Source: Acidobacteriota bacterium (GTDB taxonomy: Bacteria > Acidobacteriota > Terriglobia > Terriglobales > Acidobacteriaceae). From it: DNA of 18,134 nt. The notes under the pieces are model-generated. The model saw only the letters and a program-made list of their open reading frames with translations. It did not search any database and had not been told where the DNA came from. A program made the position numbers and the translations under genes. Positions 14,792 through 18,134 of this stretch are shown here, piece after piece (position 1 is the stretch's first letter; the number at the start of each line of letters is the position of its first letter). The DNA is taken from positions 1 to 18,134 of the forward strand of contig JAEKKE010000124.1 of assembly GCA_019510535.1 (NCBI GenBank). The letters are read 5' to 3'.

Positions 14792-16249
14792 TCAACCCTG
14801 GGCACGACCGCGCAACCGCACCATCTGCATCATCACAAATACCAGCAGCGCAATCACAAACCACGCAAACCAATCGCCCTGCAATTGATACACCGTCCAG
14901 CTATGCGCCGCCGGGACGTCCACCAACAGCGTCGCAAACGGAGCCGAGCTACTGCTTACCTCGGCCACAATTCGGCCTCGGTTGTCGCTCACCGTCAGAA
15001 AGCCGTTCTTCGCCGCACGCGCGATGCTGAAGCCGTCTTCCACGCCACGCATCACCGCGATGTGTCCGTGCCAGCTTCCGTCCACCCCGAAGTCCCATCC
15101 CGGAACGAGCATCAGCCCTACACCGGCCTCGCCGTAGAGGCGCGCAGGCGACGCGAAGTCCATGTCCTTGCAGATCGCTACGCCCCACTTCTGCTGCCGT
15201 CGCGGCAGCACGGTCAGCGTCGTCCCCGGCTTCAGGTTCGACTCGAACGGCGGCAGCATGTGCTCCTTGTCATAACGCTGCACGATTGAGCCCGAAACAT
15301 AAATTCTGGCCTCGTTGTACTTCACCGGAGCGTCCACATGCACCACGCCCGCGACGATCGTCGCTCCAGTCTGGGCCGCAACCGACTGCAGCATCGCATC
15401 CGTCACCGCGGCCCTGCCTTCGAGCGTCACCCCAAGCTTTTCCGGCATCACGATCGCCTGCGCCCCATCTGTCGCCAGCCTCTCCGCTTCACGCGCATAG
15501 TCGCGAAACAGCCGCCCGGTATCGGCACCCGGATCAGTAACCGTAGCATTCGCCTTCTCGTCTGAGGTGATCAGCCCCACCTTCACCATCTGTGTCTGCG
15601 TCTGCGGCAGCGCCAGCCGCACCGCACCAAACACCAGGACAGCCGCGACCACTCCAACGCCCGCGCCGGCAACCTGCAGCGCCTGCTTCGCTGAGGTCTG
15701 CCTCAGATGCAACCCAATCGCAATCGCAGCAGGAAACAGCAACAACACAAAGCTCATCCCCCACGGCCCGGTAATCGAAGCAAGCTGCAGAAACGGGAGA
15801 AACTTCAGCTGCGAGTACGCAAGACTTCCCGCCGACCCATGTGGCGAAGTCACGTTACGCACATACTCGCTCGTCACCCAGACCGCCGGTAGAGCAAGAA
15901 GCCCGCTCCACACGGCGCCACGCAACACCAGGACGCGAAACAGCAGCACTCCCGCTGCAAAGACGACACCCGCAGCCAAGAAGATACCCACCCAGGCAGC
16001 GCCTGGCATACCCAGCGTCTTCGTGAAGTAACTCCACATGTTCAGATTGCCGAGCATCATCACGGCCACTGCCGTCATCGCCGCCGCCCACCATTTACTT
16101 CGCAACGCAAACACCAGCACCGGCAGCGGCGCAAACCACATCAGCGGCCACCACGGCTCGAGACCGTTGCCGAAGTAAAACATTGCTGCAGTCGCGACGG
16201 TTGCGAGCGCTGCTTCCACTACCCATCTATAACTAAGTGCGAATGCCAT
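14792..16249 (-). CDS. Lnt-like membrane protein with a nitrilase (carbon-nitrogen hydrolase) domain
   Basis: The 485-residue protein has about seven hydrophobic helices in residues 8-213, a nitrilase-fold domain (about 222-445) and a last helix (about 459-476). This is the layout of apolipoprotein N-acyltransferase Lnt. The catalytic triad is visible as E270 (VMPEKLG), K328 (YDKEHMLPPFE) and C360 (GVAICKDMDF). Canonical Lnt has CYE after the nucleophile; here it is CKD, closer to soluble nitrilases and amidases, so the substrate may differ from lipoproteins. The ATG at 16249 has a strong GGGAGG site 8 bp upstream and overlaps the TetR gene end by 17 bp. Control by a TetR repressor would be unusual for a housekeeping Lnt. 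It is probably a specialised paralogue. Confidence 0.8.
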   Translation of the reverse strand: MAFALSYRWVVEAALATVATAAMFYFGNGLEPWWPLMWFAPLPVLVFALRSKWWAAAMTAVAVMMLGNLNMWSYFTKTLGMPGAAWVGIFLAAGVVFAAGVLLFRVLVLRGAVWSGLLALPAVWVTSEYVRNVTSPHGSAGSLAYSQLKFLPFLQLASITGPWGMSFVLLLFPAAIAIGLHLRQTSAKQALQVAGAGVGVVAAVLVFGAVRLALPQTQTQMVKVGLITSDEKANATVTDPGADTGRLFRDYAREAERLATDGAQAIVMPEKLGVTLEGRAAVTDAMLQSVAAQTGATIVAGVVHVDAPVKYNEARIYVSGSIVQRYDKEHMLPPFESNLKPGTTLTVLPRRQQKWGVAICKDMDFASPARLYGEAGVGLMLVPGWDFGVDGSWHGHIAVMRGVEDGFSIARAAKNGFLTVSDNRGRIVAEVSSSSAPFATLLVDVPAAHSWTVYQLQGDWFAWFVIALLVFVMMQMVRLRGRAQG

Positions 16250-16811
16250 TCAAATACCTCCCAAATGATCTATGGCAGAAGGCGCGGAACTCCGACGGCG
16301 ACATCGCCATGCGTCCTCCCAGGTAAAGCATGACGAGACCCTGCATCAACGCGCCCGTCTCGAAGACGATCTCCCAAACATCGTCCTTGCGCAGGTAGCC
16401 CGTCTCCATCGCGCGCGCAATCACATCTGCCGATACATTCGCCGTCGGCGAACGCCTTGCCCTGAAGTCCTCCGGATACTGCCGTGCGCCCTCGCGCTTC
16501 GTAAGAAACATCAGCTCGAACAGCCACGGGTTCTCGAAGGCATGGTCGAGAAACACATCGAGTATCTTCAGTAGCTGCCGATCGACCCCGCCCGTCAGCC
16601 GCAGGCCGGCAAGCTTCGCAGTCAGCTCGGCGAATCCTGCATCCGCCAGCGCATTCAGCAGCCCATCTCGATTTGGATAGTGCCGGTAGAGCGCCATCGG
16701 CGTAATGCCGACGGCGGTTGCCACCCTCCGCATGGTCACGCCCTCCGCTCCCTCTTTATCGAGCAGTCTGCGAGCCGCGCCGGCGATCTTCTGTGTAGTC
16801 GTTGCCGTCAT
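16233..16811 (-). CDS. TetR/AcrR family transcriptional regulator
   Basis: The 192-residue protein has an N-terminal TetR helix-turn-helix (GVTMRRVATAVGITPMALYRHYPNRDGLLNALADAG, about residues 24-58). A helical ligand-binding and dimer domain (about 70-190) contains FENPWLFELMFLTKREGARQYP and a hydrophobic helix GALMQGLVMLYLGG. I chose ATG 16811; ATG 16829 in frame would add six residues but overlaps operator-like sequence. Neither has a ribosome site, so a leaderless message is possible. The 3' end overlaps the Lnt-like gene, forming an operon. Two palindromic operator candidates directly upstream suggest autoregulation. The ligand is unknown. Confidence 0.87.
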   Translation of the reverse strand: MTATTTQKIAGAARRLLDKEGAEGVTMRRVATAVGITPMALYRHYPNRDGLLNALADAGFAELTAKLAGLRLTGGVDRQLLKILDVFLDHAFENPWLFELMFLTKREGARQYPEDFRARRSPTANVSADVIARAMETGYLRKDDVWEIVFETGALMQGLVMLYLGGRMAMSPSEFRAFCHRSFGRYLNGIRT

Positions 16812-16826
16812 GTCTACACTGTATAC
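16812..16826. promoter_or_regulatory. Candidate TetR operator, proximal copy
   Basis: GTCTACACTGTATAC is a 15-bp palindrome with a single mismatched pair. It abuts the ATG at 16811 and contains TATACA on the minus strand, which could serve as a -10 element. A second copy lies 23 bp upstream. Confidence 0.6.
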
Positions 16827-16834
16827 CATGAGAA

Positions 16835-16849
16835 GTCTACGGCGTATAC
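16835..16849. promoter_or_regulatory. Candidate TetR operator, distal copy
   Basis: GTCTACGGCGTATAC repeats the proximal site with the same palindrome mismatch at positions 3/13; only the central three bases differ. The centre-to-centre distance of 23 bp is just over two helical turns. Confidence 0.6.
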
Positions 16850-16901
16850 TCTCTCTGGAATGAGTGGTACTGTTATTTCCCCTCGACGTCAGACGGTTGC
16901 T

Positions 16902-16929
16902 TCAATTTCCATGTCAAGAGAGAAATTGA
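16902..16929. other. Inverted repeat TCAATTTC-N12-GAAATTGA
   Basis: A perfect 8-bp inverted repeat in the otherwise empty, more AT-rich gap between the TetR gene and the sigma factor gene (16850-17077). No gene in this gap is convincing. The repeat might be a weak terminator for the sigma factor gene or a protein site. Confidence 0.3.
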
Positions 16930-17077
16930 TGGCCTATTCCTGCTCAGCGTCTCGATTGGTGCTAAATCGCCAAAGCACTCATTGGCAAAGCTCAATAAGT
17001 GATTCTCCGAACTCGTCAGTTGACACTCAACTTCCGGTTTGATCCGCTCCGAATATCAAATTCGCGGTAACTTTCGC

Positions 17078-18091
17078 TTATTGGCTCGGGAGCGATCGTG
17101 GTAGCTCGAACCATGGAAGCACGCTGTTGTCGAAGCGGGTCATGGCGCAGATCCGGTCGGCGGTGAGGGTGAGAACGTAGAGGCCGACCCCGTGGCAGAT
17201 GCCGTTAGGGGCGCGCAGGTAGGCTCCGAACGCAGGCTGACGGTTGGCCCGCGTCTGCACGAGGTTGAACCTCCGGCCCGCGCCGAAGATGTTGGCGAAG
17301 AAACGGGCCACGATGTCTCGGCCCTGGTACTCAAAGGGCATTGGTGGCATCGAGATGAAGACGTTGTCCGTGAGAAGGGCCACCAGCGCGTCGAGATCGG
17401 CGGATTCCCACGCGCTGACGAACTTGGCCACGATCGCATCCTCCGAAGGTGAGTCGGAGTCGGGAGGCGATTCGCGGCCGGAGGCCCGCGACTGGCGCAG
17501 CTGCAAATTGGCACGCGCACGTTTGAGGGCGCTGTTGACCGATTCGACAGTCGAGTCCAGCATGTCGGCCACCTCGCTCGCATGGAATCCGAGGACGTCG
17601 CGCAAGATAAGGACGGAGAGTTGGCGAGGCGGCAAGAGCTGAAGGGCGGACACAAAGGCGAGGGAGATGGATTCGGTCTGCTCGTAGCGAGCTTCCGGGC
17701 CAAGCGGCACATCAATCGCACCCTCGAGGAGGGCGTCGGGAAATGGCTCCAGCCATACGACCTCACCGAGCCGAGTCGGTTCAAGCGGTACAACCCCGGG
17801 CACATCCCACTCCTTGGCGGGTCGCCGGCTGGCCGAGCGGCGCGCGTTGAGGCAACGGTTGGTGGCTATCCTGTAGAGCCAGGTGCGGAGCGAGGCGCGC
17901 CCTTCGAACCCTCCGAGGTTTTGCCATGCGGACAGTAGCGTGTCTTGCAGGGCGTCCTCGGCATCCTGGAAGGATCCAAGCATCCGGTAGCAGTGCACCT
18001 GTAGCTCTAGGCGGTGCGGCTGCATCAGGTCTCGGAACGCGTCGCCATCCCCGGCCTGCGCCCTTGAGATCAGTTCGGTTGTCACCACCAT
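17078..18091 (-). CDS. ECF sigma factor with C-terminal SnoaL-like domain (TIGR02960/SigX5-like)
   Basis: The 337-residue protein has sigma region 2 (about 10-85, including DAEDALQDTLLSAW and LRTWLYRIATNRCLN). A long linker with WDVPGVVPLEP and EPFPDALLEG follows, then region 4 (about 150-195, LPPRQLSVLILRDVLGFHASEVADML). The SnoaL/NTF2-like extension (about 215-325) holds MPPMPFEYQGRDIVARFF. In ECF factors with such extensions the domain modulates sigma activity in place of an anti-sigma factor. I chose ATG 18091 with AGAAGAGA upstream; a GTG at 18112 is possible. The family is most common in Actinobacteria, so transfer is possible. No partner gene is visible in the window. Confidence 0.87.
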   Translation of the reverse strand: MVVTTELISRAQAGDGDAFRDLMQPHRLELQVHCYRMLGSFQDAEDALQDTLLSAWQNLGGFEGRASLRTWLYRIATNRCLNARRSASRRPAKEWDVPGVVPLEPTRLGEVVWLEPFPDALLEGAIDVPLGPEARYEQTESISLAFVSALQLLPPRQLSVLILRDVLGFHASEVADMLDSTVESVNSALKRARANLQLRQSRASGRESPPDSDSPSEDAIVAKFVSAWESADLDALVALLTDNVFISMPPMPFEYQGRDIVARFFANIFGAGRRFNLVQTRANRQPAFGAYLRAPNGICHGVGLYVLTLTADRICAMTRFDNSVLPWFELPRSLPSQ

Positions 18092-18134
18092 AGCGTCAAT
18101 CTCTTCTCGCACCGGTGTCCTTGTCTCTTCCCGC

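Noticed and set aside
16860..17042. Sixty-codon plus-strand frame in the TetR-sigma gap
   Set aside because: No ribosome site, a Ser-rich composition without domain character, and its start falls next to the operator region of the divergent TetR gene.

Overview
The window looks like a chromosomal segment of an acidobacterium, probably Terriglobales (Terriglobus, Granulicella or Edaphobacter type). This is inferred from protein character, moderately high GC and the style of the intergenic repeats, not from a database search. The genes are mostly ordinary, but one promoter region stands out, and three genes appear to have lost internal segments.

Layout. (1) 3-419: 3' end of a rhamnogalacturonan-acetylesterase-like SGNH hydrolase, then a small two-helix membrane protein (601-846). 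(2) 1013-2929: a 7-deazaguanine (queuosine precursor) cluster, queD-queE-DUF2007-queC; queC lacks about 60-70 central residues. (3) 3036-4214: a secreted TPR protein with a strong terminator. (4) 4372-6048: moeA-moaC for molybdenum cofactor. (5) 6158-11698, minus strand: a czcC-czcB-czcA heavy-metal RND efflux operon in which czcB and czcA are each broken by an internal deletion that shifts the frame. (6) 12042-14539: a divergent membrane histidine kinase and a sigma54-type (NtrC-like) response regulator. (7) 14792-16811, minus strand: a TetR regulator overlapping an Lnt-like nitrilase-domain membrane protein, with two copies of a candidate operator in front. (8) 17078-18091, minus strand: an ECF sigma factor with a SnoaL-like C-terminal domain.

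How the genes work together. The 343-bp region between czcC and the kinase holds two divergent sequences with exact sigma54 (-24/-12) spacing. They agree at 13 of 17 positions, and a TGTCCG-N12-CGGACA palindrome lies about 100 bp upstream of the czcC-side promoter. This predicts that the adjacent GAFTGA-containing regulator switches on both the efflux operon and its own operon, an arrangement resembling E. coli zraP/zraSR but applied to a metal RND pump. The TetR gene is predicted to repress itself and the Lnt-like gene through the two palindromes.

Non-coding structure. The spaces carry two short-period degenerate tandem repeats (8 bp TNNTTCAA and 7 bp GCAACTA), four diverged copies of a hairpin with a shared right flank (GGGTGGG-x-TATT-GAGCG), and one GTCATCCTGAGC...GCGAAGGACC repeat. 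I found no tRNA, rRNA, CRISPR array, transposase or phage gene.
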